From Leptolinea tardivitalis (GTDB lineage Bacteria; Chloroflexota; Anaerolineae; Anaerolineales; Anaerolineaceae): 64,000 nucleotides of DNA. The translations under genes were made by a program, and so were the position numbers. Position 1 is the stretch's first letter. Every line of letters begins with the position of its first letter. Shown here in pieces: positions 32,774-42,607 of the stretch. The stretch covers positions 124,001 through 188,000 of the forward strand of contig NZ_BBYA01000012.1 of assembly GCF_001050275.1 (NCBI RefSeq), written 5' to 3'. Below the pieces are notes generated by a model, which ran no database searches, had not been told where the DNA came from, and worked only from the letters and a program-made list of their open reading frames with translations.

Positions 32774-35614
32774 TTATCGAGAAACTGCCAGTTTTACCAT
32801 TTTTCCTTTTCCATCCAAAGTGACTCGGGCAAAATGTGGATGTATTCGATTATCACTATTTATGGCTTTACTGATAGACACAACCATCTTTCCTGAACGT
32901 GCCTGAGGTTTTCCTTTTAGATGAATTTCAGAGGTCGGGCAGGAATGGTTCTTCCCGTTACATTCGGTATGAATACGACTGTAGTGCATTTGAGCGCTGT
33001 TCAAACCTGGAAGGTAAGGCTCCACAACTTGTTTTATCTTTGCCATTGTCTCATCACCCATACGTTTTGGTAATTCATCTTCAAAATCTTTCGTACAAAC
33101 AGGGCAAACTTCTGAAGTGAGTATTGAACGATGGATTGTTTTTATTCTACTGGAAACGTTGCGTACAATGGCAAATGGATTTCCGTACATTACAAATGAA
33201 ATCAGGGTTTTTTGATCTTCCCCATCCAGGTAACCCTGACGTCTTTGCATCTCCTGAATAAAATCAAGGCGTGCTTGATAGAGAGCTTCAGCGGCAGCCA
33301 TTCCAGCATCAAGGTGTTTCAAGAAATAATAACCCAGAAGATCTGCGCCAATTAATGGGGTGGTAACTGATCCATACGATGTGCACGTGGAGGCAATCAC
33401 ACAGGCGGACCCGGTAGCCAGGAATTTTAATGCTATGGAATTTTCCTCCCCTTTTCCAGAAATATGACCGCCGTAACAGGCCTCACTGTAAACAATCCCA
33501 TTTTCCTGGGTAGACCGAGCCAGATCTTCAGGTTTTAGCGCAACAGGATAATCAGGCCCTGTTGTGGTAATGGCCATATCACGCTGTCCATACCATTCTC
33601 CTGAATCAACAAGTCCATGCAGATTGAAATAACTTACAGGTGCCATAACAGCCTGCATAGCCGGAACGGTATCAGCATCTAATGGAGGGGATGAAAGAAT
33701 GGATGTAGATTTATTTATTTGCACAAAAACTTCTTGCGATGATCGTTTCCAAATTTCAGCCGTATATCCAAACATGCGTCCATTGCCAAATACCTGATAT
33801 TGTCCTAACAGGCTGCGGAAACCATTGAGAAATGGGATTTGTGGAAGCCACATATTCAGGTTCCATTTTGTTTTTCGATTGACAATTGACTGGGCAATCC
33901 GACGAATCTGCTCCAGCAACAATCCAGCATCGGGACCTTTTCCTCCAGGTATACGTGATACCGGCCATTCAGGAACAAAATAATTAGAATCTCGTGTGGA
34001 ATATGGACTATCAGATAGGACTTCATCATCCAGATCGTCTGTCGGATTTGGAAGTCTATGGAATGGAACCACTTCAGGTCCACCTACAATGAGCAATGAT
34101 CCGATCATTTCGCCTTTTTTGGCAAATACTTTATCAAGGTCGGTTAGAAAAAGTTTGATTTTCCATGGATCGGCAGATCCTATTGGAGCCAACCCGGCTT
34201 TACCAGTACTTTCAGCATCATCTACATAAAATACACGGGCACTCCATTCAGGTAATCGTCCTATGGAAACTGAAAGACTCTTTAACTCCGTATCAATGAC
34301 TGCCATCGTCTGTTTTCCGAATTGTTTTTCCAATCCTGCACGTATGGATAAAATCACCATTACTGGAAAACGATCATCGGATGAATACTTTCTGGCTTGA
34401 TCCAGGTTTATGGCAACCTGGGCCAGCTCTTCCTTGACTTTTGAAATGGGAACGTCTTCAACAGATTCTGAAGTTTTTTCTCTTTTGATTAATGAAGATA
34501 CAGTCGAGACTGCCTTCTGGGCAGCATCCAGCACAACCGAGGTATTAAGGTTTATTTTTACCGGTTTAAAAATTTGATCTTCTGGTTTCTTTTCCGGTTT
34601 TTCTACCGCAGGAATACCATTTTTCAATGCATTTTCATATAGTTGAGAATGCAGTTTTTGTGGTGTTGGTTTGCTTTGAGGTTTTATTGATGGACCAGCT
34701 TGTTTTTGTGCATTGACATTATTGGCTGGATATTCTGTTGGAGGAGGAACTGGCCTGGCAGGCCGTCTTATATCTGCGACGGGCCGCGGTGCCTGAGTCG
34801 TTTCCCCTGTACCAAGTTGATTCCATCCCATAGCCGCAGCAACAGAGGAAGGTATTGGAAGATTGAATTCAAAATCAGAAATCTCTGGCCAAAGAGATTT
34901 ATACGGTGACTGTTTCCCCCAGATACGAGTCGGTACCATGCCACCGGCATCTTTAGCAGCGCAATCGTGCAATAGATTGACTGCTAATACTTCACTTCCC
35001 AGTTCCATCTGTGCTTCCGCCAGATATAAAGAAAATAAAACACAATCAGGCCAACGCTGTGAATAAAGACTGGAGAGATTGTGAACAGCCTGTGTATCTG
35101 ACGTAGCTCTGGTTATTTCAAGGTGAAGAATGGCGCATAGAACATTATCACTGGCTATTCCCAGCACTTTTTGAAGGTATTTTTCAGCCGTGCTAACCTG
35201 TTGATTAATGAATGAAAGTCTAGCTGCACGTAAGTTTTGAACCCATTCTGGTTGCTGAGCTGCCAAAGGAATCTTTCCACCAAGAAGGTAGATATTTGTG
35301 AGCAAAGGTTCTCTTTCTGGAGAACCTTCTGGAAGACACTTTAAAAGAATTTCATATCCCTCACGATACTCGGGATCTATCTTGATCACTTTTTGAATGA
35401 TCTCTGCTGCCTGATCCTTCTTTCCTTCATAAACCTGTGCAGCAGCCATGTATCCTTGGATCTGCAAATCTCCTGGATATAACCCCAACCAGGCCGCAGC
35501 TGCCTGCCGGACAAAACGCGGCTGCGGTATCTTTATTGCTTTATCCAGTAATTGGCAAAATTGTTCTCTTGATAGAGTTTTTGTTGCTGATGACAATTCC
35601 GATTTGGGATTCAT
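32774..35614 (-). CDS. TPR protein with caspase-like (clan CD, C25-like) peptidase domain and C-terminal Cys/His cluster
   Basis: 946 residues, no signal peptide. Residues about 10-220 look like TPR helices. A Pro/Lys/Gln-rich linker (about 260-330) follows. Residues about 395-820 resemble clan CD cysteine peptidases (gingipain/CHAT/caspase superfamily): a hydrophobic strand ending in His-Gly (YFNLHG, H666), then a strand ending in Cys (VYSEACYGG, C713), then AxxFLATGSACVIAST and GMAAAEALYQAR typical of C25/CHAT folds. The C-terminal 120 residues carry CPVC and later His/Cys residues suggestive of metal binding. The start overlaps the TPR gene stop (ATGA), so both are made together. Proteolysis is inferred from the dyad. 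Confidence 0.75.
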   Translation of the reverse strand: MNPKSELSSATKTLSREQFCQLLDKAIKIPQPRFVRQAAAAWLGLYPGDLQIQGYMAAAQVYEGKKDQAAEIIQKVIKIDPEYREGYEILLKCLPEGSPEREPLLTNIYLLGGKIPLAAQQPEWVQNLRAARLSFINQQVSTAEKYLQKVLGIASDNVLCAILHLEITRATSDTQAVHNLSSLYSQRWPDCVLFSLYLAEAQMELGSEVLAVNLLHDCAAKDAGGMVPTRIWGKQSPYKSLWPEISDFEFNLPIPSSVAAAMGWNQLGTGETTQAPRPVADIRRPARPVPPPTEYPANNVNAQKQAGPSIKPQSKPTPQKLHSQLYENALKNGIPAVEKPEKKPEDQIFKPVKINLNTSVVLDAAQKAVSTVSSLIKREKTSESVEDVPISKVKEELAQVAINLDQARKYSSDDRFPVMVILSIRAGLEKQFGKQTMAVIDTELKSLSVSIGRLPEWSARVFYVDDAESTGKAGLAPIGSADPWKIKLFLTDLDKVFAKKGEMIGSLLIVGGPEVVPFHRLPNPTDDLDDEVLSDSPYSTRDSNYFVPEWPVSRIPGGKGPDAGLLLEQIRRIAQSIVNRKTKWNLNMWLPQIPFLNGFRSLLGQYQVFGNGRMFGYTAEIWKRSSQEVFVQINKSTSILSSPPLDADTVPAMQAVMAPVSYFNLHGLVDSGEWYGQRDMAITTTGPDYPVALKPEDLARSTQENGIVYSEACYGGHISGKGEENSIALKFLATGSACVIASTCTSYGSVTTPLIGADLLGYYFLKHLDAGMAAAEALYQARLDFIQEMQRRQGYLDGEDQKTLISFVMYGNPFAIVRNVSSRIKTIHRSILTSEVCPVCTKDFEDELPKRMGDETMAKIKQVVEPYLPGLNSAQMHYSRIHTECNGKNHSCPTSEIHLKGKPQARSGKMVVSISKAINSDNRIHPHFARVTLDGKGKMVKLAVSR

Positions 35615-38600
35615 GCGATAGTCTTAGCCTCCTGAGAGGTATGAACCAAATTTAGTGCCACTACAGCACCTAACTGACGGCGGATTGCGAGGTTTGAAGG
35701 ATCAATTTCTACAGCTCTACGCAGCATATCTTCTGCTCTTGTGTAATCTTTTACTTCCCTATAGATTGCCGCTGCCCCTGTATAGGCACGAATATCACGA
35801 GGAGAGACTTGTATGGCCATCTGGAATGCTTCGAGGGCTTTTTCATATTCACGCTGGTCTTGATGGGTTTGAGCCAATTCAATTACGGCTTCGATATCCA
35901 TATGAGATTGTTCCACAGCCTGACTGAAATGATGGGCTGCCTTATCCAATTGACCAGATTTGCGTAATATTTTTCCGACAAAGAGATTAAGGTCAGGTTG
36001 GTGTGGCAGAATTTTTAAGCTTTCGAGGGCCGTATGTTCGGCATTTTGCAGGTCACCCAATTCTGCCTGGACTTTAGCCAACATTCCTAAAATTTCACCA
36101 TTGCGTGGATATTGAGAAGCCAACCCTTGTAAAAGGGGCAATACCTCTCGTGCACCTCTGAAGGAATGTACAATCTTGGCCTTTTCTACGAGTAAATCAA
36201 CATTGGCGCCGATGGATGAGATCGCCTGTTCAATTGTTGCGATCGCCTCATTGGCTTTCCCGGCAATTCTTTGTGTCTGCGCAAGGAACAGATAAGCATC
36301 AAGACTCTGAGGATTAGCCTTCAGAGCACGTTTTGAGTAATCTATGGAATCATTCAAGTTTCCAAGATCACGAGAAATTTCACCACGAAGTAACAGTGCT
36401 TTTTCTGGCTTCACATTTAATTCAATAGCTTTTTCAATGCAATCAAGCGCATCCTGAATTTCTCCGGCTGCCCGGTAAGAAGACGCCAGAGAGAGTAATG
36501 AATCGGGATTTAACGGATCTAACTCAACAGCTTTAGAGAAAGCATGTATAGCTTGATGGTTCTGTTTTGTGTGAATGTAAAGTTTTCCTAATGCTTCCCA
36601 ATTTTTAGATGATTCGGGAGCAAGAGTAAGCGCTTCTTCCATTTGGTAGGCAGCATTGTCATAATCTTTTTGGGCTGCTAATAAATTAGACAACCAGGCT
36701 CTCCAGGCAGGTTCGTCTCCATAAAATTGCATAGCTTCATTTAGATAATCTACTGCCAAACCCAATTCTGCACTAAGCTCGGCCAGTCTTGCCGATACTA
36801 CATAATAAATTGGCGAAGGTTGGGTGGTTTCAATCATATGCTGACAAATGTCCAATCCGAGCCGAGGATTTATATTGGCATAAGCCAAAGCCATTTGCAG
36901 CATGATATTCGGTGTTTCTGATACCTTTTCTCCGAAAGCAATTGCATCCTCACCGCGGCCTGCGTAGCGTAAAGCCTGCAGGTAGGCAGCATGGTCATCA
37001 CTATCTTTCAGATCTGCCATGTTTACCTTTTCCAGGCCAGCTTTTCCACCATAGAGCAACAATCCACGCTTTTGCCACCGACTGATATCAGAAGCCGTAG
37101 ATTGTTTGGCGGCTGCAGAAATTTCTGTTTCGAATTTCTCCTGAGATACTGTTTCCAGAACATCGCTAGATGGAAGATGTTTTTGTAATCCAAGTTCTTT
37201 CCGTAGTAGAAGTTCTTCACCACAACGCACTAAAGTTCTGGCATAAGCCAGATGGGAAGCCGGTTCTAATGGATGACTGGCTACTATCTGTGAAGCAAGC
37301 TTGAGTGCCAGATCCCATCTCTCTACAGAAAGAGCAGCCTCTAAAGCCATAATTGATATGCCACTTAAAGATAAGTTTGGTTTGCTTTTTTTATTATTCA
37401 ATAGATGCTGGACTACATGACTATCAATCTTGTCTGCCATGTCACTTTGTGATCCATGAGCAGCAGACAGTTGGATTTCAAGGTTTTCACTTACAAATCC
37501 TAATGGAGATAATCTTTTTATTTGTTGGTATATTGCTTCGGCCTCTTCGATCTTTTTTTCCGATATCAGCTTTCCAGCCTTTATTGATAGAAGTTCAGCC
37601 GCATTTTCTTGATCCTGAGTATCAACTTCCTCCGCATCAAGAAGCTGTTGTTGCTCGCCAGGAATTTCGGACAGAGTCTCTGCCCGATCAGACAATAACA
37701 AAGCTTCCGCCAATCGTGCCGCCTGCAAACGGAAATCAAGATTTTGAGGATCGATTTCTAATGCCTGTTCAGCATGAACAAGTGCACCAGTTAAATTCCC
37801 AATTTGATACATAAGATGCGAGAATCGGGCATGGATGTCTGCCACAGAAATTCCACGGTATTTTTTGTAGATTTGATTAACAGTATTCGTTTCATCTGTG
37901 CCATTTAGGCCGTTTTCATTTGACAACGCGATGGCTTTTTCAAGGCTTTCTAAAGATGATTGATGACGTCCCTGTTCTTCAAACAGATCTGCCTGCAAAA
38001 GCCAATTTTCTACAGAAAGTGGGTCTGAATTAATCGCTTTTTTGATGGATTCCTGAGCAGAAACAGAATCACCCATTGCCTTTTGCAGGCAGGCTAATTC
38101 AAATAGCCATTTGGGATTTATCACATCAGATTGTTGAATCGCACGGATAAGATTTTCACTAGCAGCAGAATAATCACCGAGGTTTATCTGGATATTCGCC
38201 GCTTGTGATAAATCCATTGAACTTACATTCGGGAGCGAATTTAATTCAAGTAATGCTTTTCGAACAACAGGTGGTTCACCGACTTCCATTGCCAGCGATG
38301 CCAGACTGATAATGCTCAGTGCATTTCCGCTTAAGCCATCTGATGCTCTCCGGATTGTCTTAATGGCGTCTTCTTTGTTCCCTGTCTCCAGCATGACCTG
38401 GGCATACCACACCAGATTATCCACATCATCCGGAGCCATTTCCACTGCGTGTTGTGCTGTTATTAAGGCTTCTTGAGGCAGATTGGCTTTCATATAAGCG
38501 GGAACAAGTAGATGCTGTAATGTTAGATTCTTCGGATTTGACATCGAAGCTTCATCCAGAACTGCCAGAGCTACTTCCGGTCTGTTCAACGCGAGCGCTG

Positions 38601-41034
38601 TACGACCAAGCCCGCCTTGTGCAATCCATTTGTTTTCATCTTGTTTTGAAGAAGAAATATCTACAGCTGTCTTGAACTCATTGAAGGCATCATCCAGGTT
38701 CCCCATAGCATATTGCAGAGCACCAAGGATTAGGTGTCCGCGTACAGAATCTGGTTTTTTAGTCAATAAAGAAGAAATGATCTGTGCCGTCTCAGCAAGA
38801 TTTATGTTTGGACGAGATTTTCCTTCAACAACCAGGGAATCCAGTTTTGATTCCATTTGAGCAAGGCAAAGATTAACTGCGGCTTCTTCATCAGAAGCAT
38901 CTTTTCGTACTACGACTTTCAGCGCATCGATGGATTTTTGATAATCCCCGGTTTCATTAAGTAGAATACCGTGTATTCGCGCGAGATAAGTTTCTTCCGG
39001 CCAGCGTTTTCGAATATTTCCAAGTAATTCGAGTGCCTCATCTTTATGTCCGAGTGTTAATAACGCATTGACCAACATCGTGGCAACTTCAAGGTTTTCC
39101 GGTTGTAAACTTGCCGCCAGGCGCAGATGAGGAAGTGCTTCTGAAGGTCGGCCGGTTTCCATACTCAACAGGGCTAATTCAAGGTTTATTTCAGAAGAAT
39201 CAGGCAATGAAAATGATGCCGATCTTAGTGTTTCATACGCCTTTTGTAAATCACCGTTAGCCTTTTGGAACCGTGATAAAGCCAGCCAACCCTCGTTAAA
39301 ATCAGGATTCAAAAGAACAGATTTCTGCAAATTTTCAAATGCAGTTTCTTTGTCGCCCAATTCCGCCGCTGATTGACCTAAATAGCAACAGGCGATTCCA
39401 TTGAACGGATCTTTATCTACCACAGTCTTGCACATTTCCAATGATTCAGCGTATTTACCGGCTTGAAATGCAGCTTTTGCCAGATGAATTTGATCATCGG
39501 TTTGAGGTTCTTCCGATAACGCGAGAACTTTCTGCCATTCCCCCATCGCATTTTCATATTGCCCGTTGGTTTCATGCAGTCGAGCCAATAACCGCCGATT
39601 TGTCACATCATTTGGATTCAGCGATACAGCAAGAGCAAGAGATTTAGCCGCCTGTTCCGGTTTATCATTTCGTTTGAATAAATCACCTATCAGACCCAAC
39701 AGACGAGCATTTGTAGGCTGAAACCGAAGGAACCATTCAGCTGCCATACCAGCTTCTTTTAGATAATTCAATGTAATTAATAGATCAATAAATTCTTCCG
39801 GCTGCCAGTTGACAAGAAATTTCGGGCTGTAGTCAGCTTTGGAATTACTGATAAATTGCATAAAAGCTTGAATAGCTGGGGCAGCCAATTCTCTGGCATG
39901 ATCAATTTCACCTACAGCTGCCATTCGTGCAGCCTCACGTAATGTTTGAAAAGATTGTCCGAACTTGCCCGGAAATCCTTTTGCCCCTGATTTATTCATC
40001 CCGGCTGCTGCAGCCAATAATAATTCACCCTGTATTCCGGAAGAATGACTTATATCGTCCAAATTCGTTTCTTCTGGAATGGGACTGGTATTTTTTTCTG
40101 GAATTACTGACTCAATACCAGCCTGTTGCAGGCGTATGCCCGTATTCAAATATGAAAGAGTGTCCGCCGCAGAATTCAAATATCTGTTGGCTTCAATATG
40201 TTTGCCTGCAAGTTGATAGAGCGTCGCCGCCTGTTGAAGCCTTACTACTTTGGCGGCAACTTGAGGAAGGTCAAGTTCTGAAAGCTCTGTTGCCGCGAAG
40301 CCATTCAAAAAACCTGATGTAGTATTGGCAATAATCAATCGCGCAAGCTGTTCACTTAGTTTTATATCACCACGAAGGGCAAACGATTGCAGCCAATCAA
40401 TCTGGTTTGAAAGATCAAGACTGATCATCAAACTTGACAAAAGGTTTATTTTTTCTTTCAACGTTGAAGGTGTAGATAATATGGAATGACTTACCAGATC
40501 TCTTCCAAGTTTTCCCCGTAGATTCAACAATTCGTCGTATAACGATTCTTCATCAGGGATCAGACCGGCGAGGATAGCTATAATTGTCTGCCATTGTGAA
40601 AGTAAATCAACATCTGATTGCGATGGATTTTGCATGATTTCATTTGAGAGATTATCCCAGCTTTTAATCAATTTCCGGCGTTCTCTTAAAGCCAGGGCAC
40701 AATACCCTGCCTGTTGCAATGTCGCAGGTTTTTTCCCAGCCCGGCACACAATTTCGTATGTCTGGATAGATGTTTGGCGAGTATTTCCATCAAGTCCAAC
40801 GCTCAGGTTTTTCAGATCTTCTGGTCTTGGTAAAGCCTCAGATATGCAAAAAATGGAGGCCGGAGTCCAATCAGAAAGATTTTGCTTTTCCGATGCTTTT
40901 AATTTAACAGCCAGGCTGGCTTCCTGAACTGCATTCCAAACCAATTCATCCTGCCGGAGAGCGGCTGTAACCACGGCAGCATCTTTTTCGCCAAATAACC
41001 GGTTGATTGTGGAAACCATATCAGCAGGTTGCAT
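35611..41034 (-). CDS. Giant tetratricopeptide-repeat protein
   Basis: 1807 residues, essentially all helical repeats of about 34 residues with the TPR pattern (for example AVSLNPNDVTNRRLLARLHE, KAVELDPLNPDSLLSLASSY, ALEIDPQNLDFRLQAARLAE, AVEIDPSNLAIRRQLGAVVA). No signal peptide or membrane segment is seen, so it is probably a cytoplasmic scaffold. GGAG precedes the ATG. The gene lies between the small membrane protein and the caspase-like gene and overlaps the latter by four bases, suggesting it presents or restrains the peptidase (inference). Confidence 0.88.
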   Translation of the reverse strand: MQPADMVSTINRLFGEKDAAVVTAALRQDELVWNAVQEASLAVKLKASEKQNLSDWTPASIFCISEALPRPEDLKNLSVGLDGNTRQTSIQTYEIVCRAGKKPATLQQAGYCALALRERRKLIKSWDNLSNEIMQNPSQSDVDLLSQWQTIIAILAGLIPDEESLYDELLNLRGKLGRDLVSHSILSTPSTLKEKINLLSSLMISLDLSNQIDWLQSFALRGDIKLSEQLARLIIANTTSGFLNGFAATELSELDLPQVAAKVVRLQQAATLYQLAGKHIEANRYLNSAADTLSYLNTGIRLQQAGIESVIPEKNTSPIPEETNLDDISHSSGIQGELLLAAAAGMNKSGAKGFPGKFGQSFQTLREAARMAAVGEIDHARELAAPAIQAFMQFISNSKADYSPKFLVNWQPEEFIDLLITLNYLKEAGMAAEWFLRFQPTNARLLGLIGDLFKRNDKPEQAAKSLALAVSLNPNDVTNRRLLARLHETNGQYENAMGEWQKVLALSEEPQTDDQIHLAKAAFQAGKYAESLEMCKTVVDKDPFNGIACCYLGQSAAELGDKETAFENLQKSVLLNPDFNEGWLALSRFQKANGDLQKAYETLRSASFSLPDSSEINLELALLSMETGRPSEALPHLRLAASLQPENLEVATMLVNALLTLGHKDEALELLGNIRKRWPEETYLARIHGILLNETGDYQKSIDALKVVVRKDASDEEAAVNLCLAQMESKLDSLVVEGKSRPNINLAETAQIISSLLTKKPDSVRGHLILGALQYAMGNLDDAFNEFKTAVDISSSKQDENKWIAQGGLGRTALALNRPEVALAVLDEASMSNPKNLTLQHLLVPAYMKANLPQEALITAQHAVEMAPDDVDNLVWYAQVMLETGNKEDAIKTIRRASDGLSGNALSIISLASLAMEVGEPPVVRKALLELNSLPNVSSMDLSQAANIQINLGDYSAASENLIRAIQQSDVINPKWLFELACLQKAMGDSVSAQESIKKAINSDPLSVENWLLQADLFEEQGRHQSSLESLEKAIALSNENGLNGTDETNTVNQIYKKYRGISVADIHARFSHLMYQIGNLTGALVHAEQALEIDPQNLDFRLQAARLAEALLLSDRAETLSEIPGEQQQLLDAEEVDTQDQENAAELLSIKAGKLISEKKIEEAEAIYQQIKRLSPLGFVSENLEIQLSAAHGSQSDMADKIDSHVVQHLLNNKKSKPNLSLSGISIMALEAALSVERWDLALKLASQIVASHPLEPASHLAYARTLVRCGEELLLRKELGLQKHLPSSDVLETVSQEKFETEISAAAKQSTASDISRWQKRGLLLYGGKAGLEKVNMADLKDSDDHAAYLQALRYAGRGEDAIAFGEKVSETPNIMLQMALAYANINPRLGLDICQHMIETTQPSPIYYVVSARLAELSAELGLAVDYLNEAMQFYGDEPAWRAWLSNLLAAQKDYDNAAYQMEEALTLAPESSKNWEALGKLYIHTKQNHQAIHAFSKAVELDPLNPDSLLSLASSYRAAGEIQDALDCIEKAIELNVKPEKALLLRGEISRDLGNLNDSIDYSKRALKANPQSLDAYLFLAQTQRIAGKANEAIATIEQAISSIGANVDLLVEKAKIVHSFRGAREVLPLLQGLASQYPRNGEILGMLAKVQAELGDLQNAEHTALESLKILPHQPDLNLFVGKILRKSGQLDKAAHHFSQAVEQSHMDIEAVIELAQTHQDQREYEKALEAFQMAIQVSPRDIRAYTGAAAIYREVKDYTRAEDMLRRAVEIDPSNLAIRRQLGAVVALNLVHTSQEAKTIA

Positions 41035-41054
41035 ATTTTTCTCCGCGGAAATAA

Positions 41055-41378
41055 TTAATCAACCAGGGTCAAGATACCCATGGCACATCCGATGGCAACT
41101 ATCCCTACAATAATGAGAAAAATGCCAATCCCAGAGGTAGTTTTCACAAGATCGTTCACAGCACCAATCAAAGCCGTTGCATTACCGACCAGACCACTGA
41201 TCTCCTCTGTCAGACCTTTCTGAGCCAGTGCTGTTGTCTGCCGGGCAATTGTTCGCAAATCTCCGCCAGCCACTTTGGCAACTAATACAAAAATACCAGA
41301 TGCAATGGCGAAGATTCCAATTATGAAAAGAAAAACCGCCATTCCCATAAAAATGTCTGCGACAGAGAAGATTGACAT
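41055..41378 (-). CDS. 107-residue two-span membrane protein, first gene of the sigma-54-driven unit
   Basis: The ATG at 41378 has AGGAGG six bases upstream (41385-41390); longer in-frame versions would start upstream of the promoter and inside the activator gene. Two hydrophobic helices (about residues 9-36 and 82-105) flank an amphipathic middle (TIARQTTALAQKGLTEEISGLVGNAT, methyl-accepting-like heptads) of about 40 residues. No known family is recognised. It is preceded by a consensus sigma-54 promoter and followed after 20 bases by the TPR gene, so it may anchor the TPR/peptidase complex to the membrane (inference). Confidence 0.75.
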   Translation of the reverse strand: MSIFSVADIFMGMAVFLFIIGIFAIASGIFVLVAKVAGGDLRTIARQTTALAQKGLTEEISGLVGNATALIGAVNDLVKTTSGIGIFLIIVGIVAIGCAMGILTLVD

Positions 41379-41413
41379 AAAAAACCTCCTGAATTGCTTT
41401 CTCAGGAGGATGA

Positions 41414-41429
41414 TGCAATTATTGTGCCA
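41414..41429 (-). promoter_or_regulatory. Consensus sigma-54 promoter before the membrane protein-TPR-caspase unit
   Basis: The minus strand reads TGGCACAATAATTGCA, matching TGGCAC-N5-TTGCA exactly with GG and GC 10 nt apart. The predicted start is near 41403, giving a leader of about 25 nt with AGGAGG six bases before the ATG at 41378. It lies just after the activator gene's stop. Confidence 0.85.
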
Positions 41430-41436
41430 CAGCTTT

Positions 41437-42606
41437 CTATAAGCTTTTCCGTATATCCATAGGAAGGTGATTGATATCCAAAACCGGATCATCACAGAAC
41501 AGCATGGCACGTTCAATATCATGATTCAACTCACGAATATTCCCCGGCCAATCGTAAGCAATCAATGCCTGCATTGCTTTTGGAGTAATATCGGTGATAT
41601 TTAATCCCTGACGGGCATTCTGCTCACGCATAAAAAATCCCACCAATTCTGGTATATCTTCCTTGCGTTCTCTTAAAGGTGGAAGGTCAAGATCAACCAC
41701 TTTCAGGCGGTAATACAAGTCTTCGCGGAACTCTCCGTCTTTCATCATTTTGACCAGATCGCGGTTGGATGCAGATATTACCTGGATATCCACTTTGTTA
41801 GTGGTAGTTCCACCTACCCGGCGGATCGCTTTTTCTTCCACGGCGCGCAACAGTTTTGATTGGATTTCCAGCGGCATCTTGGATATCTCATCCAGAAATA
41901 GAACACCCCCATCGGCTATTTCCATCAGACCATGTTTGCGTGTATCTGCGCCTGTAAAAGCACCTTTTTCATAACCAAATAGTTCAGATTCCAGAACAGT
42001 TGGTTGGATGGCCGCACAATTAATGGCAACAAATTGCTTATTTGCCCGTGGTCCGGATTTATGAATAAACTGAGCAAGAACTTCTTTTCCTGTTCCTGTT
42101 TCGCCTGTGATGAGCACGGATACTGATGCCTGAGCTGCCCTTTGAGCATGCTCAATGACAGTCTTCATTTTTTCACTTTTTCCAACAATAAAGTCAATAT
42201 TTTTTTGTTTCTGCCGCAAATATGCCAGCTCACGGCGCATGGAAACGATTTCCTGCGCCCGTTCAATCGATTGCTCTAATTGCTGCATTTTCACAGGTTT
42301 TGTAAGAAAATCATGTGCGCCATTTTTCATGGCATCTACAGCCGTTTCAATGTCTCCATAGCCTGTTATTACTATGATAGGTGGTCTGGCTGGCAATGAA
42401 TCCACTTCATATAAAAGATTTGGGCCATAACCATCGGGCAATTGAACATCAAGAAGGATGACATCACCCACACCATTCATGATCAATTCGCGAGCTTCCT
42501 TCAAAGTTCCAGCACCGGTGACCTCATAACCTTTGGCTGAAAGATATTCGCCAATATTCCTTCTCGCGTTTTCTTCATCATCAACGATCAAAACATTTGT
42601 ACCCAT
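41437..42606 (-). CDS. NtrC-type sigma-54 activator lacking a DNA-binding domain
   Basis: 389 residues: receiver domain (IVDDEENAR, phospho-acceptor D53 in VILLDVQLPDGYG, ITGYGD, FLTKPV) and AAA+ central domain with Walker A GETGTGKE, the sigma-54-contact loop GAFTGA (residues 215-220), GGVLFLDEI and the sensor/arginine region REDLYYRLKVVDLDLPPLRER. The protein stops about 30 residues after WPGNIRELNH; the Fis-type helix-turn-helix present in NtrC is absent. It must therefore act from solution or through partners, as described for FlgR-type activators. Its start is one base after the kinase stop. Confidence 0.92.
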   Translation of the reverse strand: MGTNVLIVDDEENARRNIGEYLSAKGYEVTGAGTLKEARELIMNGVGDVILLDVQLPDGYGPNLLYEVDSLPARPPIIVITGYGDIETAVDAMKNGAHDFLTKPVKMQQLEQSIERAQEIVSMRRELAYLRQKQKNIDFIVGKSEKMKTVIEHAQRAAQASVSVLITGETGTGKEVLAQFIHKSGPRANKQFVAINCAAIQPTVLESELFGYEKGAFTGADTRKHGLMEIADGGVLFLDEISKMPLEIQSKLLRAVEEKAIRRVGGTTTNKVDIQVISASNRDLVKMMKDGEFREDLYYRLKVVDLDLPPLRERKEDIPELVGFFMREQNARQGLNITDITPKAMQALIAYDWPGNIRELNHDIERAMLFCDDPVLDINHLPMDIRKSL

Positions 42607-42607
42607 A

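Noticed and set aside
35638-35655. Sigma-54-like TGGCACTAAATTTGGT on the minus strand
   Set aside because: The -12 element is GG instead of GC and the site lies inside the TPR coding region.
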